From: Dirofilaria immitis
Taxonomy: Eukaryota; Nematoda; Chromadorea; Rhabditida; Onchocercidae
DNA: 64,000 bases
Assembly: GCA_024305405.1 (NCBI GenBank)
Contig: JAKNDB010000092.1
Location: 3,193,501 to 3,257,500 of the forward strand
Direction: 5' to 3'
Under the pieces are notes generated by a model that saw only the letters and a list, made by a program, of their open reading frames with translations, was not told where the DNA came from and searched no databases. The stretch's first letter is position 1. The number at the start of each line of letters is the position of its first letter. Of this stretch, positions 15,201 through 26,584 are shown in pieces. The translations under genes were made by a program, and so were the position numbers.

Positions 15201-16079
15201 TGAGAAAAGAAAGAAAAACAGACACAAAGAAAAAAAGAAAAAATTGCTTATAAAATAACAAAATAGCACAATTATTGACTCAAAAGATCGAAAGATAAAT
15301 GTTCAGCGAAGAGAATATCTTGCAGCAACCATAAAATTAACAATGCTGATAGTATGATAATCATAAAAGTGACTATAGAGCACTTCTTACATAACTGTAT
15401 CTTATTCAGTAATTGAGTCAGATTTCTAGATTTTCATGAAAATAATATACATCTGTGTGTGATAACTTGAAAAAACAACTTTCATTTTCTTCTGATTCGA
15501 TCATTATCGTCGGACTGAATTGAAAAATCACTGAGAAGGCAGACTAAAGACTCAAAGTTGGATGCCAAAGCCTATTTGAAAGACTACTGATAAGTTTATC
15601 AATTAATTCTACTGATAGCTAATGTTTCATCGATCTTTTATATCTCAAAGATGCATACGCCTTGCACGATTTTCGAGTGATCAGAATGGCGAAGGTAACA
15701 TTTGGATGCTTAACACGTCCTTTGACACTCTCCTTTGGAACAATAAATTGCAATTGTTCGATGTTCGATACGTGACTTTCATAGGTAAGATTGCCTCTTG
15801 CTGTTATCACTGGGGTCATGTATTTGGTTACCGTAGTAGATACTCGAGCTCCAGGTGCCTTAATAAATAGTATCAGCAGTATATGGAATTTGTAGATAAA
15901 AATTTCTGGGATACTTTGATAAGGAATAAAGAAGATAATGTGTGTGTGCAACTCACTAAATCAATTTAATCAAGAAAAATAGATCAGAAGATATCATGTG
16001 AAGACTATAGCAATACCTGACTATCGACAATATTCAAAATCGTTAACAGCATAAACATCAACAGCGACTTTCCGAGCAT
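12218..16079 (-). CDS. predicted type I single-pass membrane protein, family not recognised
   Basis: Minus-strand chain in transcript order: 16017-16079, 15659-15858, about 14904-15162, 13864-14049, 13477-13541, 13304-13372, 12742-12843, 12486-12603, 12218-12237 (stop TGA), about 360 residues. It starts with a signal peptide (MLGKSLLMFMLLTILNIVDS). The ectodomain of about 235 residues has scattered Cys and N-glycosylation sequons (GNLTYES, NVTF, NKTNLF, SNTS). A transmembrane helix follows around WSMPLGFIVGTCVGVFGAGF, then a basic stop-transfer segment (CRNTKTYYKRW) and a Gly/Thr/Ser/Val-rich tail ending in SQQK. One base is missing in the run of six T at 12768-12773 (coding AAAAAA). Adding it turns the frame into QMKKTYGKFATGE and makes the phase fit the next exon, which otherwise hits a stop at once. 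The donor near 14904-14912 is uncertain; 14904 (TTT|GTTAGA) keeps the frame. The membrane topology is inference from hydropathy. Confidence 0.7.
14151..14191. repeat. (TG)n(TA)n microsatellite
   Basis: A TG-rich run broken by one C, followed by about ten TA units, in an intron of the membrane-protein gene. Confidence 0.95.
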
Positions 16080-17694
16080 CACTGTAATTAATGAACCGAA
16101 TTGAGATGAATCTACGGAAGAGAATAAATTATTTTTCAGCGACATCAATTAAATTTTAGTTGAACGGGAATATTTTTCGTAATTATTATGCAATATTTTT
16201 TTATCAAATCTTTATAATGCAAATTCCAGAATTAAATTTTCGAATCAGATTTTTTTAAAAACAATAAATTGTGTCCACAGCACTATATCATCTATTAGTA
16301 TTATCCGAACATTCAATATAATACAGCTCTTCTAATCACAGTAAGAATGAACGCTTGACGCTGTCTCTACAAAAGGCTTAAGGTTAGAGCAATCAACTAA
16401 TTTAATTCTTCATTTAATTGGTCAATTATTATAAACTATCAATAACATTCAATTTCAGGTCTAACAGTGACAACGTAATCATGATTTAACTGAAGTCCTC
16501 AAAAAGATTATCTCGCTTTATCCTCTTATCTGGTTATATTTCAGAGTTTCACTCATATCAACAACATATAAATAAAAATACAATACAACGTTCATAAATT
16601 TTTTTAATAAAATGTTATTAAAGGTTGCTTTTCAACTTGAATTTTAACTATCTTCGAGTTTTATCTCTCTTATCTCGCATCATCACAGTCATGTCGTTAT
16701 GATATTTCAAAGTGATTTAATAAATAAAGAAAAATATTTGAATAAATAAATAAACAAGTGAAACAAGTTAATATCATAACCCTTTCAAATATCCAAACAT
16801 AACACACTTACTCTCTCATAAGCGAAAGCGCGAAGCAACAGACATGAAGTGAAACGCTGTTGTTGCGTGATGGTCTTATTCCAATAGAACGCACTCGTTT
16901 AGTTAAAATGGTTTTCTTTATGTGGTCAACCAATGTATGTGGAAGATAAAGCGAATGTCGGGATGTGGAAGAGGTGGTTTGGGAGCGTGTGGGTCATATC
17001 TGACAGATTTAAGATTATTATAAAGTTGTGCTAAGGAGTAAGCAAAGTCACGAAATTGAAGCTCAAAATATTGATAACATTCTAGGAGTGGAGTTTCGTA
17101 TTATCATTTTTTTAATTTTTTATATCTTTTCGTTGAAGGAACTATTCTAAGTGTTATCGGTCATTAGTGTATGAATGTTAACCGTTCTATTAGCTTTTCG
17201 TCTCGAATAGTTATCTCATTATTAAAAAACCAACTTTCATTAGCATCTTCATTTAATAGGAATAGATTCATTTTCTATATATTTATTTTTGCCATTAATG
17301 AAACTGTTCTAGTGGTTATTCTGTAAAAATGATTAATCAGTGGCAAAATGTATTCTACTGTAGATTAGGACAGTCCAATATTAATTAACGTTTTATCAAT
17401 CCAATTTATTATTCTATCCAGACACAAATTATGCTGGTTCTAATTCTTTTATCAAAGAGCTAAGTAATGTAATGAATTCGACCAAACTTTTTTTCACACC
17501 ATTATGGATTAATTTCTTAAGATTAACCTTTCTGCTGATTGCTTAGTGATTTTGTTTCAGAATTTGCAAAGCAATGCATTTTATCGTAATTTATTTGAAT
17601 TTTATTTAATTGTCAGCTAATTAGCTGTGTTACCAATAGCTAGTAGCGCTATTCCCGGAAGCAGTATTGTGCGTGTTTGTTCAAACATATAAGT
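16080..17694. promoter_or_regulatory. divergent intergenic region (membrane protein / ERGIC3)
   Basis: About 1.6 kb between two genes that start in opposite directions. A moderately GC-richer patch at about 16815-16880 (AGCGAAAGCGCGAAGC) stands out from the AT-rich surroundings and may be part of a shared promoter. This is inference from position and composition only. Confidence 0.3.
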
Positions 17695-20600
17695 ATGACG
17701 TTACTGGAACGCCTCAAAGATTTCGATGCATATACAAAACCGTTGGATGATTTCCGTGTTCGGACTTTTGCTGGTGGAGCTGGTTAGTAGTTATGAAATC
17801 ACTATGAAGGATTCTGTTTTAATGAGCTATAGAATTTATTGTAACAAAACATTTTAATTTTCTGTTCAAAATGTCAAGTATCGTCTGGTTTTCAAGAAGA
17901 AAACTGTATTTATTGATATTAAGCAAAAATTTATTAAGATGTCTTGGCGTTTGTGGTGTAAAGTTTAGATTTTGCTTTTTTTTATCAAAACTTTTCAAGT
18001 TTTTAAATTTCTCCTTATAAAACATACAATTTATACTTCTTGCAGTTACATTGGTAAGTAGCGCAATGATCATATTCATGTTTGTGTCGGAAACGGTATC
18101 ATTTTTATCAGTGGATATAGTTGAACAACTTTATGTGGATTCAACACCTGCTGAACAACGAGTCGATGTTAATTTTGACATTACGTTTCCCCGTTTGCCT
18201 TGTTCTGGTTCGAATCGCTTTCGTTTTTGATTATTTCAAGTTCTTTAAACTATTGCCATTTTCAAGCATTTCTACTTCCCTATTTTTATGTAAATAATAA
18301 AATGGATCATCCAAACCTTTAACATATACTTTTCATTCATAACATATCTATCATAATTTTCTTTACCATTATTTTTTCAGTGATAACAATTGATGTAATG
18401 GATTTAAGTGGTGATAATCAAGATGATATTAAGGACGATGTATATAAAATAACTTTGCTGAATGGAAAAGAAGGAAGTGGAGTTAGACAAGGTTATTATT
18501 TCTCCTTAGGATTGTTCTCCTCACATTTTGCAGCTATTTAATATGAATATTTACAGTGTAAAGTTTGAATAAAAATTTATTTTGCACTTTATGAAATAGC
18601 CTTTTGGGTTTTCCTATAATTTCAATTTTTATTAGTTGTCAGGGATTTAGACCGCTCGAATTTTTTTGTCTTTATTGCATATGATTTAGCATTTATCACA
18701 CAAAGGTCCCTGCTTCTTATACTGCCTGCTTTTTTCACTCGTGCTTTTACTTTTCAACTGCAAAATTTCTCGAATTCATAAAATTATTTTGTTATGAAAT
18801 ATAAGCAAAAGCTAAAAACCGAAATTTTGATTATTCCGTTCTATTTTATTTATAAGTTCTTACCTGTCGTTGTAAATGGTAGTGTAGAAGAAAGGGTGTT
18901 TTGATATCAGATGTAATGCGTGGTGAACTTTTCAGGAGTGAATATTAATGCAACCACGATATCTTCAGCACCTGCCTCTCAAGTATTATGTGGTAGTTGT
19001 TACGGGGCTAAAAACGGGTATTTGTATTGTGTGTTTATTTTAAATTCAAAATTTTTGTTTTTAGATTTTTAGATTCTTTGTTTTTAGCTGCTTATGTTAA
19101 TTTATTTCTAAAAATAACATAAGCAGTTCAGAGTTGAGAATTAGAAATTCAGAAACAAAGATCAGGTATTTTGTTTTGGTAACTGAAGAACATAAAACCT
19201 CCACAAATTAAAAGTAGTAGGTATCATTCCCAGCAATGTGAATTTATTCAGGTTTGCATACTCGTTGCTGAAATTTCTACGTACTGATCTTTTCTTAATG
19301 TTTTCTATTAGAATACGAAACAATTTTTTAGGTGTATTTACTTATCTTGTATTCAGTTTGATTACAATTCTTTAGTTATAATTACTTTCGTAGATGTTGT
19401 AATACATGTGAAGAAGTGAAAGAAGCATACATGAGAAAAGGATGGGAGTTAGTGAACATCGGAACTATTGAACAGTGTAAAAGCGATTTATGGGTAAAAA
19501 AATGAATGAACATAAAAATGAAGGTTGTCGAGTTTATGGCAAAGTCCAAGTCGCCAAGGTTTGTAATTCGTGTTGGTTTTTACTGAAATTTTATAACTTT
19601 TTCTAAATGACTGGATATAAAACAATTGATGTAGAAGAAATTAAGCAGTTTAAAATTTTAGATTTTCATTTCTAGAACCACATTTTTGTTTTGCATAATA
19701 ATTTTCTAAGAATTTACCTACTATTAGTTCCAGGTTGCTGGGAATTTCCATATTGCGCCCGGAGATCCACTCAAAGCCCATCGATCTCACTGTAAATAAG
19801 TTGAAACTTCATTTCCTTGCGAATTACTTGTTTAGTTCTAGTGGTCTTAATAATTAAGGATAGAATGAAAATTAGCAATAAATCTCCTAGTAAATATGGA
19901 ACATGATCATGAAGGATTAATTTTGATCTCTTTTATATACCTTTGTTATTTAGGTAAATTAGGAAAAACTACTCAACTTGCCACGAAATGCAAATCGATA
20001 TTTTTGAATGTTTTACTTGAAAGTGTATTTTATGTCGTTTTTTCCAGTTCATGATTTACATTCGCTTTCACCATCGAAATTTGATACGAGCCATAGAGTC
20101 AATCATTTTTCTTTTGGAAATTCATTCCCGGGAAAAGTTTATCCACTGGATGGAAGGTTTTTGGATCTGCGAAAAATTCAGGCAACTTCGAAAGTTTTCT
20201 TTTAACTTTAATTTTAAATATCATTTGTTTTTAGTAAATGAATAAATCTAATCGAATGGATTTTAGTAATTTGAATCTTTAGATGGTATAATGTATCAAT
20301 ATCATTTGAAATTGGTGCCAATTTCGTATGTTTTTGGACTCTACCCGGAATATCTTCAGTCATCTTTTCTCAGTCACCACATATCAAAAAGATATATCTC
20401 AGGAGAATCCGGTTTACCTGGTTTTTTCGTACAATACGAATTTTCACCATTGATGGTCAAATATGAGGAAAAACGACAGTATGTTGCAAGTTGTTTCGAA
20501 TCTGGATTTGCTGTCCTTGAAGCATTCATGTTTTTTCAGATTGAGTATTATTTATATTAGAATTTACTATTTCATCTTCTATATTTTAAAGGTGGTAAAT

Positions 20601-21299
20601 AATTTAATAGAAAAGTAAAATTTTTTGGATTAACTTGTTTTTCATTTCATTGGAAATTGGTGTATTCATATGAAAGCACCCATGTGAAGGTGATGGTAAT
20701 ACTTTTTGAAAGCAGTGATTTAAAGCTAAAGTCGAGAAGCCTAAAGCAAGAACTCTTTTCTTATCACTGCGGAACACACTAACCGTATATATTAGCGTCA
20801 AAAACTTTAAAGTAAAAATCTGATCGGTTACAATGGTCTCTATGACAAAAATTTGTTTGTTTGAAATAGCTTATAAAGTTGATATATGAAAATAATTAAT
20901 TCTTCGAGATATATTTTCCTATTAATGCCTTATTCATTGAGCTTTTCTGGATTTTACCAGTTCATTCTGCTTCAAAAATATTTTATGATTACATATCTAT
21001 TATTTTTACCAAAATTTGATATTAGAATTTTTGTTAATTCGAAAGGAATAAAATTCTCAAGAAATTTTTCAAATTTTTAGTTGCTTTTATCTACGAAATA
21101 GTGGAGAACTGGACTATTCAATCTTAGACATGAGAAAATTTAATAGAGAAAATTTATTTTCAGGAGCCTGTCTACATTTCTTGTTTCAATATGTGCTATT
21201 ATTGGTGGTATTTTCACAGTTGCAAGCCTGATCGATGCATTCATTTATCGTTCGGGAAGAATTATTAGTCAAAAGATTGCGCTTAATAAATATACATAG
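17695..21299 (+). CDS. ERGIC3: ERGIC3/Erv46-type ER-Golgi cargo receptor
   Basis: Family role: with Erv41/ERGIC2 it cycles between ER and Golgi in COPII/COPI vesicles as a cargo receptor. Exons: 17695-17782, 18046-18207, 18381-18491, 18936-19017, 19394-19558, 19734-19791, 20048-20156, 20283-20478, 21164-21299. The N-terminus MTLLERLKDFDAYTK, TM1 (VTLVSSAMIIFMFVSETVSF), the luminal cysteine motifs CGSCYGA and CCNTCEEVKEAY, VAGNFHIAPG, GLPGFFVQYEFSPLMV, and TM2 (STFLVSICAIIGGIFTVASL) all match the family in order. Two oddities. A base is missing in the A7 run at 19496-19502, so the literal frame stops at TGA after LWVKK; one more A gives KKMNEHKNEGC, which aligns to the conserved KM.E.KNEGC. 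Between PLDG (end of exon 7) and MYQYHLKLV (exon 8) the phases do not match and about nine family residues are absent, so a mini-exon in 20157-20282 was probably not found. Confidence 0.93.
19088..19126. repeat. 12-bp inverted repeat
   Basis: CTGCTTATGTTA at 19088-19099 is followed 15 nt later by its exact reverse complement at 19115-19126, in an ERGIC3 intron. It could form a small hairpin; no function is implied. Confidence 0.8.
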
Positions 21300-24200
21300 G
21301 TTTTCTATATTTTGTTTGAAGATTTTTGTAAATGCGAAGCAATGAGTACTGTAAAAAATGTCTTTCTTTTTGAATGAATGATTCAGTGTAGTGATTTCAT
21401 TATTTAACTTCAAGTTTTCAGATCATCCAGATTGATATTGTAGTGCTTTTTATTACATTATTATAATTCAAAGTTATGGTCTTTTTGTTTAAGTGCCTTT
21501 GATTTTAATCTTTTTAGAAGCCTGTAGTCTTCAAATAAAAGTAGCATAGATATATCCGTGTTCTGCTGAAGAAAAATGATATCACTATTTACTTATCTAT
21601 CTTCAACTAATGTACATTGATTTTTGCATAATACATACTGAGCAATGCATAACGCAAATTTCTCAAACTAACAAAAACATTAATGTTCGATACTAATTCA
21701 TTTCTTCTGTTTTAAATTCATTCGACTTTATTTGTTTGTCGTTCATATACATTTTTCCCCATTATATTATGTCATTTGTTTCTCTCATAACAGATTTGCT
21801 AGTTTATCGCTTTGCGGGTATTCAGATATTTTGGTTCTTGATCAATTATTTGTTTTTATTAAGATCCATAAAATGTATGTTACGTTAGATCAAGTGCGAT
21901 GTTGTATTTTCATCTCGCAAGTGGTGCGTGCTCCCATATATATCTTCTCAGCAATGCAAAGATTCGAGATATCTCATAAAATCTTAATACCTTGCATGCT
22001 AATATAATAAGCACTTCATATGAACATTGGTATCTTATGTTTATCTTGCGTTTATCAATTTCCTAAATTAATACTGACGTGACTTACTGCTTTGGAAGTT
22101 TGCTCAATGTTTTTTTTCTTAGACTATACTCCAGATTCTGCAGATTTTCTTGTAGATGTTTTCGATTGATGCACAAATAAGTTTTTACAGATATTTTTAT
22201 TCTAAACTGTGAAACTTTTCTCATTGAAATTTTTTATACTTATTCGTTTATAGTTGAACGTAATCGTATATTTGTTCAATTTGTAGACTGTCAGTATGGG
22301 ATGCATTCGTTGCCTCATACTTTAGGCGAAGCATATATCAATCACTAATAACCATTTGTTCAAATAAAATAGTGAGTCGTTCAACATCAGCTTTCTTATT
22401 AATGTAGATCTAGATATCTGCATTAGCACGAAGTTTTTGGGACTTATATTTAAATTTAGAATTTTTGGGAGCGCCGTTTTAATACTTAATTGACTGATTG
22501 GATTATAGAATTGCATTAAAGGTGGTATTTATTAGGTGAATTACCAAATTTCAAAATGAACTGAAAATTTTATAATTTATCAGTAAACAGTAAATATTCT
22601 TCTTCATAACCATCACGAAGAAATTTCGGACAAGTGTCGATAAATTGTTTTGTGACCTGATCTTGTCCAAAAACTGTATAAATGATTGCCCGGCGTTCCA
22701 TCGAATCTTTATCATATTCGCCCACAACCTTTTTTTGTGTGTTAGGAAGTTATTTACGTTTATATGTATCAGCACATGTGTTAAGATTGTTAATGTTCCT
22801 GAGTATTTTAAGTTTGTATTATTAAACAAATTTACTTTTTTAAAATTAGGTAACAATTTTAGAGCATCATGTAATCAGTGATCGTGTAATGAGGTTGAAG
22901 GTAGGGAGGATCGTTTCTTTATCGAGTAGATATTTAAACGATAATTAATTGCGATTCGGAAAACTAATGTGATCCATGTATAGTCAGCTAAATTTCTTTA
23001 AATTTTTGTTTTACAGTTTCCTTTGTGTGTGTAAGATATCGTAGTATTATTATATCGAAGATAGCTTTTGGCTTGCCAAAGTAAAAAGCATATACGCTTT
23101 TCCAAATTTTTAAAATAACTGGCTAACGTAATACCTGTTCCATAGAAAGACCACATATTTGTGACAGTGCCACGATACCTATCATTGGAAGCTATAATGG
23201 AACAGTTATTAAGGTGTATTTCAAAATTTTAAAATTAACTTCCGAGTTCTTTTTTCATTGTTATTGATTATTTTTGATAATTTATTGTAGCCAAATTATT
23301 GAGTTTATTAGTTTTTTCTTTTTCACATAATTTAATATATTTTAAAAATAAATGATTCAGTTGTTCGAAAGTTATTCATGCTTCTTCCCTCTTTTGCTAT
23401 ATTTTTTTTCAATTCTTAAAAAAGAAAAAGAAACTTGCAGCCGCAAATTTGGCAACTCTCAATGAGGCTGCAAATTTTTCTTCGCATAATGCGATTTCAG
23501 TTGTGGCATGTCCGTGTTCTAATAAGCAAAGTAGGATGCCATTGAATACTATAACTAGCATTAGGGTACCACAGCTAGACATTATCGCGCACCAGCTAAG
23601 TGTTTCCATATCCATCATTTCTTTTGAAATTTCCAACGAAATCATGAAAAATAATTATTTGGGCGGAAACTGTTACTTGTTTAGAGGAAGTTTCAGGACG
23701 GAAATATAGGTCTTTGAGTTTTTAAAGAGTGCTTGAATTCTTCTTATTATTTGACCTTGATTTATGGCTTCATTACTGCAAATACCTCAAAAGGCAATGG
23801 AAATTTTACTAAATTTTTGGATTTGATTTTTTTGTCTTTATTACATCTAATTCGGCAAATCAAAATTTTTTAAAAGGAGAAATGATAAATCAATTTCTGC
23901 TTTTCGGTATTTTCTGTTTCCGAAAGGACAATGAAAGAAGTCATGGAGGGCATTACCGCGAACTTTGCTCTGTGATGAAAAATTTGAGGACTACAGAAGA
24001 AGCAACCACTTCCTTTTAGACTGAACAATTACGCCACAAAATGATTGATTCTATCATTTTTCAGACTTATCTTTGTAATGTTTCATTTTATGCAGATTTT
24101 GGCATGTCTTTTTCTTTTTTTATTTTAAAGGTGAAACATTTGCTCTGCATCATTGTTCTGTTATAGAATGGTAAAGGTGGAAAGGAAAAGTTGAAAATTT

Positions 24201-24771
24201 TCTTGTTTACTTGAGCTGAGATATTAGTTATTCCTTCAGGTGCTTAGCTCGATGTTCTTATATGACTTTATTGTCCACATTGATCTGCTCTGCCGATATA
24301 TAACTCACCTTTTCCATGAATGTTTGAGTTTCTTATTAATACTGTCGATTTTTTAATAATGTTATAAATAAATTTATAGATACTGATCAGTGACTGAGAA
24401 ATTAGAAGAATAAAGAGCAATTTATCATTAGCATCCTGTCATTATTTCGGCTCTTCATATTTCTAAAGCTTCGTTAGCTGTTACGAATTGTTGAGATAAT
24501 TGTCTTTAAATGGATCAGTTTAGAAAAGCAAATTCATTTCATAATTTATAATGTGTTAGAATTTTTCGTTTTTCTTCATTTTAACAATTGGGTATGTTAT
24601 TATTGTTCTTGTTATTGCGTCAATCCCCTCTCCCCTCCTTCTCTCCTTTCCTCCCCGGTTTAATAATTTCGATTTTAGATCTCAAATAGGTTGTAGGAAT
24701 TAAAGAATCTCATCGGTAATCATCCCTTGAATTAGAAACAAATAGATTATTGTAGAGCTTGTTTACTTAAT
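21300..24771. other. intergenic region between ERGIC3 and CUTA
   Basis: No convincing exon chain found. A minus-strand open frame at 23409-23645 and a plus-strand one at 23449-23709 overlap each other. The minus one contains a hydrophobic stretch (SCGTLMLVIVFNGILLCLLE) but has no supported splice partners or family match. A pyrimidine-rich patch (TCCCCTCTCCCCTCC) lies near 24625-24655, about 130 bp upstream of the CUTA start. Confidence 0.4.
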
Positions 24772-25954
24772 ATGAACAGGATGTCCCGCATGGTGCTTGC
24801 AGTTTTTTTGTTCGTTGTAACGTATCAGCTTTGCACTCAACTTATGACTACTGCTCGATCAATAGGTCAAACTTTATACTCGATTGTTTATGTTACCGTT
24901 CCCAATTCAACAATTGCGCAACAAATTGCAAGGTGTTTTTGCTTTTTTTTTTAAAAAAGTCGTTGCTCTTTTTAGTATGAAATAAATTAATTAGATTAAG
25001 AAAAATGATTAATAAGGAGGAGCACTCTTATACATATTCATCATTATTTGAACTTTTGAATAGATTATAAATATTTTTTCTTCATCCATTATGTTTTCTT
25101 TTTGATTCAATATACCATAATATTTCAGAGAGGTTGTGAAGGAGAAGTACGCCGCTTGTGTTAACATCGTGCCAACTGTCACTTCGATGTAAGCTTCCTT
25201 TTTCCTGAGGACTTCGAAAATTGAAACAATTTTGACTAGAACTAAATTTTATGATATTTTCATTTTGCATAGAATGAATGCCATATATTTTAAATATTTA
25301 TATTCATTATAATGTATGCAGCAGGTTAGCACTTTTCGAAAATAACATGCTTCAAATCATCTCTTCAGTTTTCACAGTTCTGCACTTTTCCCTTACTGAG
25401 AATTTTCACCTGTTCATTATACAGTTTTTGGAGATCTTCTAGATATGAATGGGAGGATAAACTACAGGAAGACAGAGAATCGTTACTTATCATGAAAACG
25501 AAATCGACAGCACTAAACGCTTTGAAAACGAAAGTACTAAGCATGCATCCATACAAAGTACCCGAATTTATCGCTTCACCTGTGAGCTTTCAACATATTA
25601 TATATTCTCTATTGGTAAAAATGAAAATCCAGAAGTGATACTGATCACTCGCGTTGTTTTCGAATAACTTTTTCTTGTCCGTTCTCCACTTTATATTTTG
25701 CAAGCACAACCACTTAAAGCATATTATTTCCCTCCACTGATATTTCTCAAATCTCTGGCAAATATTTTTGATCTATCAAATCATTCTCGACTCCACTATT
25801 ATAAACCTCAAGGAAGGTAAAAACACCGTATCGTACTAATCCAAGTTGTGATTTTGGTGTTTGGAATAAAATTTTATGATTATTACCTTTATTTCAGATA
25901 GAAAATGGCAATGAAAGTTATTTACAATGGATCGACAAGCAAGTTAGTTCATGA
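24772..25954 (+). CDS. CUTA: CutA family protein (divalent-cation tolerance homologue), 4 exons
   Basis: The CutA fold is a small trimeric ferredoxin-like protein. In animals it is linked to membrane anchoring of acetylcholinesterase and copper-related phenotypes, but its biochemical role is unsettled. Exons: 24772-24932, 25129-25188, 25443-25581, 25898-25954, summing exactly to 138 residues. Conserved pieces: YVTVPNSTIAQQIAREVV, YAACVNIVPTVTSIYEWE, ESLLIMKTKS, HPYKVPEFIA, and ENGNESYLQWID near the end. The third exon was started at 25443 rather than at the earlier AG (25425) because that restores TSIYEW as in other CutA proteins. The first about 25 residues (MNRMSRMVLAVFLFVVTYQL) form a hydrophobic leader, a signal peptide or anchor, as in animal CUTA. 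No frame break is needed here. Confidence 0.92.
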
Positions 25955-26584
25955 CCATCGGTCAGTGTCGTGGAATAAAGAGAATCTAGACATTTAGGAT
26001 TCTCCATGAAATTGAAAAATATTTATTCGAATGGAAATACCAAATTCTACAAGATTTATGCATTAAATTACAATATATTAAACTTTTTTCCTTAAAGATG
26101 GGAATTTAGCTATTCATTTCTGGTATTTTAGAGAGTAATTTCAAAACTTAAATTCCATTTCTAAGTCTTAAATCAAAAAAATATTATACGAAATAAGTTA
26201 TGTAACGGCATATGTAAATCACTTATAATGGGTGCCTCTGTATTATAAGTTTCTTTACCTTACCCTATGACTTTCAACATGGAAATATACTGCCCTTTAT
26301 TAAAATTTAATCATAAAGACCGCAATGGTAGAAAATCGATTATCGCTCAGTCAAGCAAAATCTTTAGAGTACATTTAGAAAAGTATACTACGATGTGAAA
26401 TAGATATTTCAGAAATTTAAATTTCTCTCCTAATGATTTATGTTTTTGACTTCCCAATAAATCTTAATGTTCAAAAGTTGCTAGGTTATCTAATTTCTAT
26501 TATTTCCTATGAATACAAAAGAAAACCCCTATTTCCCTATAAAAATAAAATATTTTTTGACACAATTTATACATGTTTCTTGCT
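25955..26584. other. convergent spacer CUTA/STAM
   Basis: AT-rich stretch between the CUTA stop and the STAM stop on the other strand. Both 3' UTRs must lie here. Nothing else seen. Confidence 0.5.

Noticed and set aside
23409..23709. Overlapping open frames on both strands, one with a hydrophobic segment
   Set aside because: No splice partners, no family resemblance, and they are mutually exclusive in position.
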